Shown here one piece after another: positions 1 through 9,402 of a stretch of DNA of 64,000 nucleotides. The stretch is from assembly GCA_016703425.1 (NCBI GenBank), contig JADJCA010000007.1, positions 248,001 to 312,000 on the forward strand, in the 5' to 3' direction. Within the stretch, counting starts at the first letter, position 1. Each line of letters starts with the position of its first letter. Source of the stretch: Myxococcales bacterium. GTDB taxonomy: Bacteria > Myxococcota_A > Polyangia > Polyangiales > Polyangiaceae. The translations under genes and the position numbers were made by a program. The notes below the pieces were generated by a model. That model was given only the letters and a program-made list of their open reading frames with translations. It ran no database searches and was not told where the DNA came from.

Positions 1-897
1 AACGCAGAAGCCTTCGCGAAGGCCCTCGGCCTTTGCCACAAAGTTACGGGCCCGAGCGATCCGAAGTGGGGCGTCGTGTCGGCGACGTACACGAAGGGCT
101 ACAACCAGTCGGCCGGGCCCGCCGCCGGGCAACACGGCATCCTGACGGCCTTCGGTAGCGCCGTCGCGCCGCGCGAAGGCGATGCCTTCGGCGTTCTCAG
201 CACCGGCTGGGCCCGCGCCTACGACGGCGAATCGGGCACACCCACGTTCAAGAAGGGCGGCGGCATGCAGGGGCTCCAGCTCTTGGGCGGGAAGGTCCCG
301 CCGGGCTACCCAAAGTCGTCGCCCGGTTGCCCGGCGATTCCCCTCGCGATGGACATCGCCGTCGTGAAGCTTGAGATCAAGACGCCCAAAAACGCGCAGG
401 GCTTCCAGTTCGACTTTGATTTCTATTCGGGCGAATGGCCCGAATACGTCTGCTCGCCTTACAACGACGGCTTCATCGCGTACTTGAAGTCGAAGGCCTT
501 CAACAACGGCGCACCGGAGAACATCTCCTTCGACGCGAAGGGCTCACCGGTCAGCGTCAACAACGCCTTCTTCGATCGGTGCACGCCCAACGCGCAGACG
601 GGCTGCAGCGGCGGTGGCGCGCAGCAAACGGCGGCCTGCGCTGGCGGCGAGGGCGAGCTCGTGGGAACGGGCTTCGAAGCACGCGGTCAGTATTGTGGCG
701 GGAGCAGCACCGTCGGCGGCGGCGCGACCGGTTGGCTCACCTCGCAGGCGCCCGTGCAGGGTGGCGAGACCATCACGCTCGAGTTCTACATCTGGGACAG
801 CGGCGACGCCCGGTACAACTCGAGCGTCCTGCTCGACAACTTCCGTTGGGTGCCCAAGCCGGTCACCGTCACGACAACGCGTCCGCCGCCGAAGTGA
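1..897 (+). CDS. choice-of-anchor L domain protein, 5' partial
   Basis: The frame is open from the first base, so the start lies upstream; 298 codons are visible. The opening residues (NAEAFAKALGLC) and the following WGVVSATYT segment match the start of the choice-of-anchor L domain, a secreted beta-sandwich module common in Myxococcota. A motif FDFDFYSGEWPEY and a C-terminal VLLDNFRW strand also fit that fold. The middle is Gly/Ser/Cys rich (residues about 200-240). The protein ends with a short Pro/Thr tail and no visible sorting signal. The substrate or ligand is unknown. Its 3' end overlaps the 3' end of the convergent ABC transporter gene by 29 bases. The family assignment is from memory of the domain's consensus and is fairly secure. 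Confidence 0.8.
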   Translation, partial: NAEAFAKALGLCHKVTGPSDPKWGVVSATYTKGYNQSAGPAAGQHGILTAFGSAVAPREGDAFGVLSTGWARAYDGESGTPTFKKGGGMQGLQLLGGKVPPGYPKSSPGCPAIPLAMDIAVVKLEIKTPKNAQGFQFDFDFYSGEWPEYVCSPYNDGFIAYLKSKAFNNGAPENISFDAKGSPVSVNNAFFDRCTPNAQTGCSGGGAQQTAACAGGEGELVGTGFEARGQYCGGSSTVGGGATGWLTSQAPVQGGETITLEFYIWDSGDARYNSSVLLDNFRWVPKPVTVTTTRPPPK

Positions 898-2635
898 CGG
901 CGCGCTTTCGCGCGGCATGTGGCGCTGGCGGCTGCGGCGCATTGGGCAGCTCCCCGAGGTAGACGACGCGATCGGCGATCGCCTGAGGCGCGTCGCGATG
1001 GGTCACGAGGACGACGGTCCTCTTGCCGCGGAGGCTCGCGAGGGCTGCGAGGACCGTCTGCTCGGAGGCCGCATCGAGGCCGCTCGTGGGCTCGTCGAGT
1101 AACAGCACCGGCTGCTCCGTCGCAAGCGCACGGGCGAGCGCCACGAACTGCCTCTCTCCTCCTGAGAGCAACCGTCCACCGGCGACGAGTCGCGATTCGC
1201 CAAGCGAAGCGAGCTCGCCGGCGCCAAGCTCATGAAGGAGCGCGGCGACGTTGGTCGGCACAGGAGCCGCCAGGGTCACGTTCTCTTCGAGGCTTGCGGC
1301 GAGCAGTGGCGCGTCCTGCGGCATCCATGCGAAGGGCCGGTACCGAGGTCCGGCCGGCGCCGCTTCGAGGGTGCGCGCGCCGTAGGCGATGACGCCAGCG
1401 GTCGGCTCCTCGAGTCCAAGGAGTAGGCGTAAGAGCGTGGTCTTGCCCGCCCCCGTCTTGCCCACGAGAGCAACGATGGTCCCCGGCTCGACGCGAAGCG
1501 ACAGCGGCGCGAAGGCGCACTGCGGATGCGAGAGTCCGTCGAGGCTAAGGACCTCGAGGCCCCAGGGCTCATCGAGCGGATGCGGCGCTGGCGACGGGTC
1601 CCGTTGGGCCAGGAGCTGCTCGTCGAGCGTGCGGGCCGCTTCCTCAGCGCGACCGATGGCGAAGCGGGCGTCGGCGAGCTCGCGCAGCGGTCGATAGGCG
1701 AAGAAGAACGGCACAATGAAAGGCGCAAAGCGCGTCGCCTCCGCCGCGTTGGTACGCGAGAGGCCATAGAGGCCCGCCGCCACGACGAGGGCCCCCAGGA
1801 TCTCGTTGGCCCCGCTCTGCGCGACCTCGAGGGCGCCGAGCCTCGCCGAACGCTGGCCCGACTCGCGACCAAGGCGCTCGAGGTGACGGTCGATCTTGTC
1901 GATGGCGCCAAACGATCGCCACAGGTCGCGGTATCGCACCGCTTCGTCGACGGCTTCGAGCAGCATCTCCCCGTCGGCGAGGGCCCGGCGTTGCGCGGTG
2001 CGCGCACGACGGCGAAGCTGCGACAAAAGAACCGAGAAGGCCATCAGCACCGGCGCGGCGATGAGCACGAGCCGCGGCGCGACGAGAGCCATCACGCCCG
2101 CGAGCAGGATGAGCTGAAGGACCGCGCGCGCGGCGGCGACGCGTGCGCCGATGCTTTGGGTGATCTCGCGAATGCGTTCCGTGAGGGCGAAGAGCCCGCG
2201 GGCGAGGTCTGAAGCCTCCGGCGCACACGACCCGCCATGATCGGGCTGTCGCGGACGGCGCAATCCGTGAACAGCGTTCATGGACCCCAACACCCCACGG
2301 CGGAGCCCGACACTTACCTCCGTAGAGAGGGCGATCAGCGTGTAGGCCCCGAGCGAGCTGCCCACGACCCGCAGCGCCACGACGCCCGCTGCGAGCAACG
2401 CCAGCTTAAAGGGGTCCTCGCTGAACTCGCCCAAGTACGGTGTGGATCGAAGCGCGCCCGGGGCCGATCCCCCAACGGCGACGACTACCGCACCCCCGAG
2501 CAGTGCAAGGCCGGCATGGCCGAGCGAATGCATGGCCGAGGCGCCGGCCAAGACCGTGAGCCGGCCGCGCTGACTCAGCACTGTGCGAAGGATGATCCCT
2601 CGCGTGGAAACCGGCGTACTCTGGACCGAGCTCAT
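869..2635 (-). CDS. ABC transporter, fused permease/ATPase half-transporter
   Basis: A 588-residue exporter half: an N-terminal transmembrane region (about residues 15-300) followed by an ATPase. Walker A (VGKTGAGKT) is at about residues 391-399. The signature LSGGERQ, Walker B VLLLDEPTSGLD and H-loop VTHRD follow in order, so it should hydrolyse ATP. It probably works as a homodimer in the inner membrane; the layout resembles MsbA/CydCD-type exporters, but the substrate cannot be read. The frame is open to 2830, but starts beyond 2683 would overlap the divergent sigma gene. ATG 2635 (MSSVQSTP) is preferred and ATG 2683 is possible. The 3' end overlaps the convergent anchor-L gene. Confidence 0.85.
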   Translation of the reverse strand: MSSVQSTPVSTRGIILRTVLSQRGRLTVLAGASAMHSLGHAGLALLGGAVVVAVGGSAPGALRSTPYLGEFSEDPFKLALLAAGVVALRVVGSSLGAYTLIALSTEVSVGLRRGVLGSMNAVHGLRRPRQPDHGGSCAPEASDLARGLFALTERIREITQSIGARVAAARAVLQLILLAGVMALVAPRLVLIAAPVLMAFSVLLSQLRRRARTAQRRALADGEMLLEAVDEAVRYRDLWRSFGAIDKIDRHLERLGRESGQRSARLGALEVAQSGANEILGALVVAAGLYGLSRTNAAEATRFAPFIVPFFFAYRPLRELADARFAIGRAEEAARTLDEQLLAQRDPSPAPHPLDEPWGLEVLSLDGLSHPQCAFAPLSLRVEPGTIVALVGKTGAGKTTLLRLLLGLEEPTAGVIAYGARTLEAAPAGPRYRPFAWMPQDAPLLAASLEENVTLAAPVPTNVAALLHELGAGELASLGESRLVAGGRLLSGGERQFVALARALATEQPVLLLDEPTSGLDAASEQTVLAALASLRGKRTVVLVTHRDAPQAIADRVVYLGELPNAPQPPAPHAARKRAVTSAADALS

Positions 2636-2749
2636 GATGTTTGAACGGCCGCCCCTCCGGGCGGGCGCGTCGCTCCGCGCCATGTACGCGAAGCGCGACC
2701 GGGACGAAAGCGGCGACGGATCGACGGCCGAGGCCACCTGCGAGAAGAG

Positions 2750-4594
2750 ATGACGAAGAAAACGCCGGCAAAAGGGCTCCGTCCGAGCCAATCGAAGCAG
2801 AAGAGCAACGCGAAGCGCCCCGCGCCGCAAGCGTCGTCGTCGCGCGCGTCCAAGAGTGGGTCAAAGAGCGGGTCCAAGAACCTGGATCGCTCCACCACGG
2901 GCGGGAAGAAGACGAGCCCCTCCGGAGGGCCGCGCTCGACCTCCACACCCCCGTCCACGGCGTCTTCTGGGCCGGCCTCGCGAAGCTCCGCGAAAGGAAT
3001 GGAACGTGCACCCACCTCGGCACGCGGCTCCGTTTCCGAGACCTCAGCTGGTGTTGTGACCACCGCCGCGACCGTTGTCAAAGAGCCTCGACGTTTTTCC
3101 AAGCCGTCGCCGAAGGAAGCCCCCATGAGCAAGAGCAGCCGTTCCAGCGCCGCCGTCGCGACCCCCGTCGAAGACAGCGGGCCGCCCTCGGCGTTCGGCG
3201 CTGCGGTCGACGACGAGGGCACCGAACGCGAGCCCGCCGACGGCGAAGCGGCCGTCGACCTTGCGGAGGACTTCGAAGAGGACGAGGCGCCGGTCGTCGC
3301 TGAGGTTGAGAGCGATGAGCTCGAGGCGCCGCGGGCCAAGCCGGCGAAAGACGTCGACGAAGGTGGCGGCGACTCGATGCTCGCGCGCTACTTTCGCGAG
3401 ATGGCCACGCACAACGTGATGGCCCACGAGGAGGAGCTCGCGACGGCCATCGAGGTTGAGCAGGCAGAGGTGGCACACTGGGTTGCCCTCCTGTCGCACC
3501 CACCGGCCGCCGCGATGCTCGTCGACGAGTTGATCAAGGAGTTGCCTACCGGCGAAGACGCCCTCAGTCTTCCGCAGATCGCAGACATGCAGAAGCTCTT
3601 GAAGACGGCGCGTCGCGGCCGCTTCACGCGCGAGCAGGAGAAGAAATGGTCGACGCTGTCGACCTCGCTCGGCCGCGCCATCCGCCTCGCCGACAGCGAT
3701 CGCTTGTGGGTCGCGCGACTCGAAGACCTCGCCAAGAGCTTCGGGACGGCGGAAGCGCCCGAAGACGAAGACACGAAGGACGAGGGGCCCGTCTCCACGT
3801 CGGCGCCCGAGACGTCGCGCTCGGGGCACATCCCCACCACGGTCGCCTACGACAAATGGCTAGGCCGCATCGCTGGCGCCAACGTCCGCTCGCGCATCGT
3901 TAAGAACAAGTTCGTCAAAGCGAACCTTCGCCTCGTCGTCTCCATCGCCCGCCGCTACAACCGCGGCCGGTTGCCCCTCATCGACCTGATTCAGGAGGGG
4001 AACATCGGCCTCATGAAGGCCGTCGAGCGCTTCGACCACACGCGCGGCTACCGCTTCTCGACGTACGCGTCGTGGTGGATTCGCCACGCCATCAGCCGCG
4101 CCCTCGCCGACAAGGGTCGCGCCGTTCGCATCCCGGTCCACATGCTCGACACGCACAACCGCGTGCAGCGAGCCACCCAGGCCGTCTTGGCGCGCACCGG
4201 TCGCGATCCCACGCTCGACGAACTGGAGCGCGAGACGGGCATCCCGCAGGAGAAGCTCGACAAGGTGAAGGGCTCGTGGGCCGAGACGCCCTTCTCGCTC
4301 GATCGTCCCGTCGGCGACGAAGACGGCCGCAAGTTCATCGACTTCTTGCAGGACGAGAACGCGCCAACGCCCTACGACCGTTTGGTCAACGAGCGCTGGG
4401 GCGACGAGGTGCGGCGGCTCCTCGGAACGCTGACGCCCATCGAGTCGCGCATCATCCGGTGGCGCTTCGGCCTCGACGACGAAGACGAGCTCACGCTCAA
4501 GGAGATCGGCGACAAGTACAACCTGTCGCGCGAACGCATCCGCCAGCTGCAAGAGCAAGCGCTCGGCAAGATTCGCAAACACATGCGCGATTGA
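2750..4594 (+). CDS. RNA polymerase sigma-70 family factor
   Basis: A 614-residue sigma factor. Region 1.2 begins near residue 205 (SMLARYFREMATHNV). Region 2 includes the core-binding LIDLIQEGNIGLMKAVERFD, and the -10 reading segment YASWWIRHAI starts at residue 439. Region 3 and the region 4.2 helix-turn-helix (LTLKEIGDKYNLSRERIRQL) complete the protein. It looks like a group 2 (RpoD-related) factor rather than an ECF factor. The first roughly 200 residues are Ser/Lys/Pro-rich and then acidic, probably disordered, and replace a normal region 1.1. Another acidic insert (about residues 340-360) splits regions 1.2 and 2. ATG 2750 is chosen because GAGAAGAG lies just upstream; internal ATG 3124 is a shorter option. 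It is divergent from the ABC transporter. Confidence 0.9.
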   Translation: MTKKTPAKGLRPSQSKQKSNAKRPAPQASSSRASKSGSKSGSKNLDRSTTGGKKTSPSGGPRSTSTPPSTASSGPASRSSAKGMERAPTSARGSVSETSAGVVTTAATVVKEPRRFSKPSPKEAPMSKSSRSSAAVATPVEDSGPPSAFGAAVDDEGTEREPADGEAAVDLAEDFEEDEAPVVAEVESDELEAPRAKPAKDVDEGGGDSMLARYFREMATHNVMAHEEELATAIEVEQAEVAHWVALLSHPPAAAMLVDELIKELPTGEDALSLPQIADMQKLLKTARRGRFTREQEKKWSTLSTSLGRAIRLADSDRLWVARLEDLAKSFGTAEAPEDEDTKDEGPVSTSAPETSRSGHIPTTVAYDKWLGRIAGANVRSRIVKNKFVKANLRLVVSIARRYNRGRLPLIDLIQEGNIGLMKAVERFDHTRGYRFSTYASWWIRHAISRALADKGRAVRIPVHMLDTHNRVQRATQAVLARTGRDPTLDELERETGIPQEKLDKVKGSWAETPFSLDRPVGDEDGRKFIDFLQDENAPTPYDRLVNERWGDEVRRLLGTLTPIESRIIRWRFGLDDEDELTLKEIGDKYNLSRERIRQLQEQALGKIRKHMRD

Positions 4595-4672
4595 TGCGCT
4601 CGCGCCTGAGGGGACGGGGCGCTCGTGCCCGTGCGCATAGACGCTGGCGCGCCACCCACGTATAGGGTGGGC

Positions 4673-5605
4673 ATGCGCTTTATCAGGCACTCGACGAAAT
4701 CCGATTGGGGCCTAGGCGTAGTGACCGCCGAGGACGCGACGAACCTCGACATCCTCTTCGAGGGCATCGGCTATCGCAAGCTCGCGAAGTCCTTCCAAGG
4801 CCTCGTCGACGTTGCGGAGGATGACGTCCCCAAAGACCACGGCCTGCGCTCGCAGAAGGCGTGGCCGCAAATTGATCGCGACGGCCAGCGCACCCAAGCG
4901 CGCCGCGATCTGCCGAAGCGCTTCGACGGCTTTCTCCAAGAATTCTTGGCGCAATACCCCGAAGGCCTCCTGGCCAAGAGCTGCGATGAGAAGGAGCGCG
5001 ACGCCAAGGTTGAGGCGTGCGCCTTCGCGCAGGCGGAGCTCACTGTCGCGGCCCTCGATGAGCTGTTCGCCAGCGGCGGGCACGCCGAGATCATCCAGCG
5101 AACGCTGCGCGTCCTCACGAAGGCCAGCATGGCCTTCCCCAACGAGCTCACGAAGTTCCGCGACGTCCCCGAGGCTTCGCAAAAGGGCGTCGCGGAGCGC
5201 ATCGTCAAGTTGGTCAAAGCCGGCGAGCGAACCCCCGAAGCGCTCGAGGCGCTGGCCACGGCCCTCGGCCCCCACGGCGCCGCCAAGTGGCCCGTCGTGT
5301 CGCTCATTCCGTTCTTGCTCGACCCCGTCCGCTGGCCCTTCGTCAAGCCCACCTTCGTGGAGCGCGCGGCGAAGGCCACTGGCCTCGATGTGGAGTACGA
5401 CGCTCGCCCCAACGCTCGAACCTACTCGCTCGTGTGCGACCTCTACCGCGACGTCGCCGGCGCGCTCAAGGCGCGCGACGTTCCGCCGCGAGACCTCATC
5501 GACGTGCAGACGTTCTTGTGGATCGCGACGGGCATGGCCCGCGAGGCACAAGAGACGCAGAAGGCTCGCCGCGACGCGAAGGCCAGCGCCGCGAAGCCTG
5601 CCTGA
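4673..5605 (+). CDS. DUF3553-containing protein
   Basis: A 310-residue soluble protein. The first about 45 residues (MRFIRHSTKSDWGLGVV...) match the small DUF3553 beta-barrel-like domain seen beside DNA-repair helicases in other bacteria. The remaining about 260 residues are charged and mostly helical with no motif I recognise. The frame is open from GTG 4625, but ATG 4673 has an AGGGTGG ribosome site 3-9 bases upstream and begins exactly at the conserved domain, so it is chosen. The gene is co-directional with the sigma factor and ends in a hairpin shared with the convergent next gene. Function is unknown; the DUF3553 call is by pattern. Confidence 0.7.
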   Translation: MRFIRHSTKSDWGLGVVTAEDATNLDILFEGIGYRKLAKSFQGLVDVAEDDVPKDHGLRSQKAWPQIDRDGQRTQARRDLPKRFDGFLQEFLAQYPEGLLAKSCDEKERDAKVEACAFAQAELTVAALDELFASGGHAEIIQRTLRVLTKASMAFPNELTKFRDVPEASQKGVAERIVKLVKAGERTPEALEALATALGPHGAAKWPVVSLIPFLLDPVRWPFVKPTFVERAAKATGLDVEYDARPNARTYSLVCDLYRDVAGALKARDVPPRDLIDVQTFLWIATGMAREAQETQKARRDAKASAAKPA

Positions 5606-5640
5606 GCCACCGCTAGCCAGCCGGGCCAGCGGGAGGCTCA
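5603..5640. terminator. bidirectional hairpin between convergent genes
   Basis: An outer stem TGAGCC/GGCTCA (5603-5608 with 5635-5640) and an inner stem CCGCT/AGCGG (5610-5614 with 5628-5632) span the gap and include both stop codons. No T-run follows, so the termination mode is inferred from position. Confidence 0.5.
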
Positions 5641-6351
5641 CCCGAGGAGCCGCTCGAAGCGGATAAACGAACGATCCTGAGGGTCAAAGCGCACCGCCAT
5701 GCGCGCCCCGACAACGGCCTTGGGCACGCTCGACGCGCGGACGGGAACGAGCAGCGTGCCGCCGAACGGTTCCCCCGAGGAGGGAGTCACCATCACGTCA
5801 AACGCGAAGAGCTCCACGCGCACGCGTAGCTCGCGACTGCCGAGATGGGTCACGCGACGCACCGTCGCGACGCCCGAAGGCAGCCCCATCATCCGCAACG
5901 TCGTGCGCAGCGGCTGGATGAGCGGCAGGGGCAAGATCGCCCCCAGCACCACAAGGCCCCAGGCAAACGCGTAGCCGGAGACCACCAGCGCCACGCCACC
6001 GGCGAAGACGCCGAGCCATAGGAGGCCAAGGGCCATCGAGGCAGGCGTGAGCCTCTGGGAGAAGAGGATGCCCGCCATGACCGAGGACGCCAGGGCCTCT
6101 ACGGCCTCACGGGGGACGCCGCTCCGTTCGCCGAGTCGAATCGCTTCGTCGCGCTTGCCCGACAAGACGAGCGCGCGAAGTTGCGCCGTCACGTCGGCGG
6201 CGACGGTACGCTCAAGCGTCGGTGGGCTGTCTCGGTGCACGCGGAGGAGCGCGCCGCAGTGCAAGCAGGGCCAGAGGGATTCGGCGGGGATCGAGCGGGG
6301 CTGCGAGAGCGGCGCGCCGCAGTGGGCGCACGTGAGGACGACCGCGTTCAC
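5638..6351 (-). CDS. zinc-ribbon membrane protein, unknown function
   Basis: A 237-residue protein. The N-terminus carries two CxxC pairs (CAHC and CLHC, residues about 8-34), the pattern of a zinc ribbon. A soluble stretch follows, then two closely spaced hydrophobic helices (about residues 100-150) and a C-terminal beta-rich soluble domain. It is therefore probably an inner-membrane protein with both ends in the cytoplasm. I do not recognise a catalytic motif. It is convergent with the DUF3553 gene and lies 53 bases downstream of the dacB stop, in the same direction. Confidence 0.6.
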   Translation of the reverse strand: MNAVVLTCAHCGAPLSQPRSIPAESLWPCLHCGALLRVHRDSPPTLERTVAADVTAQLRALVLSGKRDEAIRLGERSGVPREAVEALASSVMAGILFSQRLTPASMALGLLWLGVFAGGVALVVSGYAFAWGLVVLGAILPLPLIQPLRTTLRMMGLPSGVATVRRVTHLGSRELRVRVELFAFDVMVTPSSGEPFGGTLLVPVRASSVPKAVVGARMAVRFDPQDRSFIRFERLLG

Positions 6352-6404
6352 TGACCGAGGATACCGACCTTCGTCGCGAAGCGCTTCTTTCCGCTGGAGC
6401 GAAT

Positions 6405-7866
6405 CTAGCGAGGCCAGGAGCGACGAGCGAGCATGAGGACGAGTTTGTCGATGGCGGCGCGAGCCTGCGCCGCGTGGCCGGCCGTGCCGTTCATCAGCAC
6501 CGAGAAGGCGATGGGGCCCTTGCCGTCGGGGCCCAGCACGTAGCCCGAGAGAGCGATGGCATCCTCCAACGTCCCAGTCTTGGCGCGGACGTTGCGGCGC
6601 GCTCGCTCGGCCGTGAAGCGCTTCTTGAGGGTGCCGTCGGCGCCGCCGACGGCGAGCTGCGCGACGAACTCCGTCTGCAGCGCCGGGTCCTTGTAGACCG
6701 CACGCAACACCGTGGTCATGCTCGACGCCGTCGCCCGATTGGCATCGAAGAGGCCTGAGCCGTTCTTGACGACCATCCCGGCCTCAAAGGCGCCGACCTT
6801 CTCGAGCCACGACTTCACCGTCTCGGCCGCGTCGGCGTGCCGTGCAGGCCGGCGCTTCGTCTCTCCGCCGAGGGTCTTGAAGATCATCTCGGCGTAGAAG
6901 TTGTCGCTGTTCTTGCCCACCGCGTAGAGCAGTGACGAGAGCGGCTCCGACACGTGCCGCGCCAGCACCGGCCCCTTGCCGTGGCCGGCCTTGACCTCGC
7001 CGCCCACCTTGATGCCCGCCTGCTCGAGCGCCACCTTGAGGGCGTAACCGGCGAGCAGTGAAGGGTCATCCACGCGGCGCGTGAAGCGGACGACGCGAGC
7101 GTCGGCGCCAACTTTGCCCGAGACCTTGGCCTGGAGTCGCTTGCCCGCGGGAACGAGCACCAGGCCCACGCCATCGGCCCCCTCGCCGGCGGTCGTGACG
7201 GCACCTTCAACGTCGACGAAGCCGGGCGGGTCGAAGATCACGAGCGCCGGTGCGCCCTCCCCTTGCGGGCGCACCGTCATGGTGACGGTGTTCTCGTTCA
7301 GGGAGACGGCCGCCACTGGCGACCGAAAGCTCGCCCATTCGTTCGGCTGCTGCTCAAATGCGGGAGGCACGAATTCTCCGTCGAAGGCCCGCTGGTCGAC
7401 GGCGATGCCATCGGCGACGCGCCGAACGCCGAGGCTCCCGCAAGTCGTCCACCATCCGGACGAGATCGGACGTCTGGAGCGATGGATCGCCGCTGCCGCG
7501 AAGCACCAGCGCGCCGGTGACTTCGCCGCTCTTCAAGACCCCCGAGAGCGTCGTCTCGTAGCGGAAGTCGCCGCGAAGGGTCGCCAGCGCCGCCGCCGCC
7601 GTGTAGACCTTGGCGTTGGACGCGGGATTCAGAGGAACATGTTCACCACTCGCCGCGAGCACGCGCCCCGACTCCACGTCGACGATGGAGATGCCGACCT
7701 TGGCGTCCTTGAAGGCGCGGTCGGAGACCAGTGCGCGCACGGCCGCCTCGATCTCGGGCGCGGCGGCGACCGGTGCGGGGACCTTCTGAGGCTCCTGGGC
7801 CTCCGCCGGCGACCCAGCCGCGGCGGTGGCGCAAGCAAGCGCAACGAGTGCAGCCAAGAGACGCAT
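6405..7866 (-). pseudogene. dacB: D-alanyl-D-alanine carboxypeptidase (PBP4 type), split by a one-base frameshift
   Basis: Two frames together encode a complete S13-family penicillin-binding protein for periplasmic peptidoglycan maturation. The first frame (7866 down to about 7434) has a signal peptide and the nucleophile motif SNAK (S83, K86). The second frame continues to 6405 and has the SxN motif SDN and the KTG motif RAKTGTL. Dropping one G from the GG at 7433-7434 joins them as MVDDLRELGVRRVADG, which reads like the normal family sequence. All three active-site motifs are intact and codon use does not decay, so a sequencing error or very recent mutation is more likely than an old pseudogene. 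It is divergent from the substrate-binding protein gene. Confidence 0.85.
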
Positions 7867-7899
7867 CGCTGCGGTTTACAGCGAAAGGCCCCGCAGCGG

Positions 7900-9378
7900 A
7901 AGGCCTCGCCGCGCGGGCCCCGCCGGCGCGCCGTCGCCGCCGCTTGGCTCTTGCTCCTGGCCGCGTGCCGCTCGCCCGAGTCGGGCCCGCGGCCCCTTGA
8001 GATCGTGGTCTCGAGCGAGGCCGAGACGCTCGACCCTCGGTACGCCGTCGACGCCGTCTCGCACCGCATTACGCGACTCGTTCACCGCGGCCTCATGACC
8101 CTTGATCCAACGACCCTCGAGCCAAAGCGGGCGCTGGCCGAGTCGCTGCGGTACGTCGACGACGTCACCGTCGATGTCACGCTGGTTCGCGACGCGACGT
8201 TTCATTCGGGCAAGGCGCTCACCGCCGCGGACGTCGTCGCGACACTCCGCGCACTGGCTGCCCCCGCGGTGCACGCGCGCAGCGCGCGCGTCGTCGAGCC
8301 CATCGCGAGCGTTGAGGAAACGGGCCCCCTCTCGCTGCGGATTCACTTGCACCGCCCCCACGCGACGCTCGAGACCGATCTTGAGTTGCCCATCTTGCGC
8401 GCCGACGAGGCCTTCGCGCCGCCACGCCCCGACGGCAGCCTCGACGGCTTGGGCCCCTATCGCGTGTCGTCGATGCGGAGCGGCGAGGTGGCGCTCACGC
8501 CAGCGCGAGGCAGCTCCGCGCGCAGCGCCGTCACGGTGCGTACCGTGCGCGACGAAAACGCGCGCGCGCTCCGGCTCATCGCCGGTCGCGCTGACGTGGC
8601 GGTCAACGTCTTTTCGCCCTCGCTGATGCCCGCCATGGCGCGCGAAGGCGTGCACGTCGCAACGCGGCCCGGTGCCAACGTCACCTACCTGTTGCTGCGG
8701 GCCGACCGGGCCCCCTTCGAGCGACTCGAGGCGCGCCGTGCAGCGGCGCTCGGCGTCGATCGGAGACGCATTGTGTCGGGCCTCCTCGCCGGCGCCGCTT
8801 CGGTCGCCACCGGCGCCCTGCCGCCGAGCTTGTGGGCTCACGCGGACGCGGCGCCGCTGGACTTCGATGGCGCCGCTGCGGGCGCCGCTATCCGCGCGTT
8901 GGGTGGCCTTCGCTTCGGTCTGCTCACGAGCCCCGACCGTGTGCGCCTCTCCATCGCGCGCACCATCGCCCAAGACATGCGAGACGCCGGTGCCGAGGTT
9001 GAGGTCACGGCGCTCGAGTTGGGCTCGCTCTTGGCGAGGCTCACGGCCGGAGACTTTGACGCCGCGATCCTCAACATGCCCGAGCTGACGGAGCCAAACG
9101 TGCTCCGCCTCTTCTTGCATTCGGCGTCGATACCTCCCGCCGGGACCAACCGCGGTCGCGTTCGCGACGCTGAGATCGATCGCTTGCTCGACCTCGCGGC
9201 GCAGTCGCGAGGCAAGGACGAGCGGCGCGCGCTCTACGCGGCTCTCGAAGCCCGCCTTCGCGAAACCCACCTCTTCATCCCTCTGTGGCACGAGCATCAG
9301 ATCACGGTCACGAGCGCCCGAACCCACGGCTTTCTGCCGAGCGCCGAGGGCCGCTGGCTCGCCATCGCCAACTATTGA
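7900..9378 (+). CDS. extracellular solute-binding protein family 5, lipoprotein (start unresolved)
   Basis: A roughly 490-residue protein that binds a substrate outside the membrane for an ABC importer, typically a peptide or nickel in this family. A signal peptide with lipobox LLAAC (Cys codon at 7966) is followed by family-typical text: SSEAETLDPRYAVD, the RGLMTLDP segment, and VTLVRDATFHSGKALTAADVV. The frame lacks any ATG, GTG or TTG between 7639 and the signal-peptide core, so the coordinate given is only an in-frame point before the Arg-rich n-region. Either a rare start codon is used or a base is wrong here. No permease or ATPase genes lie nearby. It is divergent from dacB. Confidence 0.75.
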   Translation, partial: KASPRGPRRRAVAAAWLLLLAACRSPESGPRPLEIVVSSEAETLDPRYAVDAVSHRITRLVHRGLMTLDPTTLEPKRALAESLRYVDDVTVDVTLVRDATFHSGKALTAADVVATLRALAAPAVHARSARVVEPIASVEETGPLSLRIHLHRPHATLETDLELPILRADEAFAPPRPDGSLDGLGPYRVSSMRSGEVALTPARGSSARSAVTVRTVRDENARALRLIAGRADVAVNVFSPSLMPAMAREGVHVATRPGANVTYLLLRADRAPFERLEARRAAALGVDRRRIVSGLLAGAASVATGALPPSLWAHADAAPLDFDGAAAGAAIRALGGLRFGLLTSPDRVRLSIARTIAQDMRDAGAEVEVTALELGSLLARLTAGDFDAAILNMPELTEPNVLRLFLHSASIPPAGTNRGRVRDAEIDRLLDLAAQSRGKDERRALYAALEARLRETHLFIPLWHEHQITVTSARTHGFLPSAEGRWLAIANY

Positions 9379-9402
9379 CGGTCTCATGGCGGTGTCAGCG
9401 CC

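Noticed and set aside
7081..7899. Upstream extension of the substrate-binding protein frame, antisense to dacB
   Set aside because: The translated sequence is Arg/Gly-rich with no family resemblance and lies opposite a clear dacB reading frame; only the part after the signal peptide is real.
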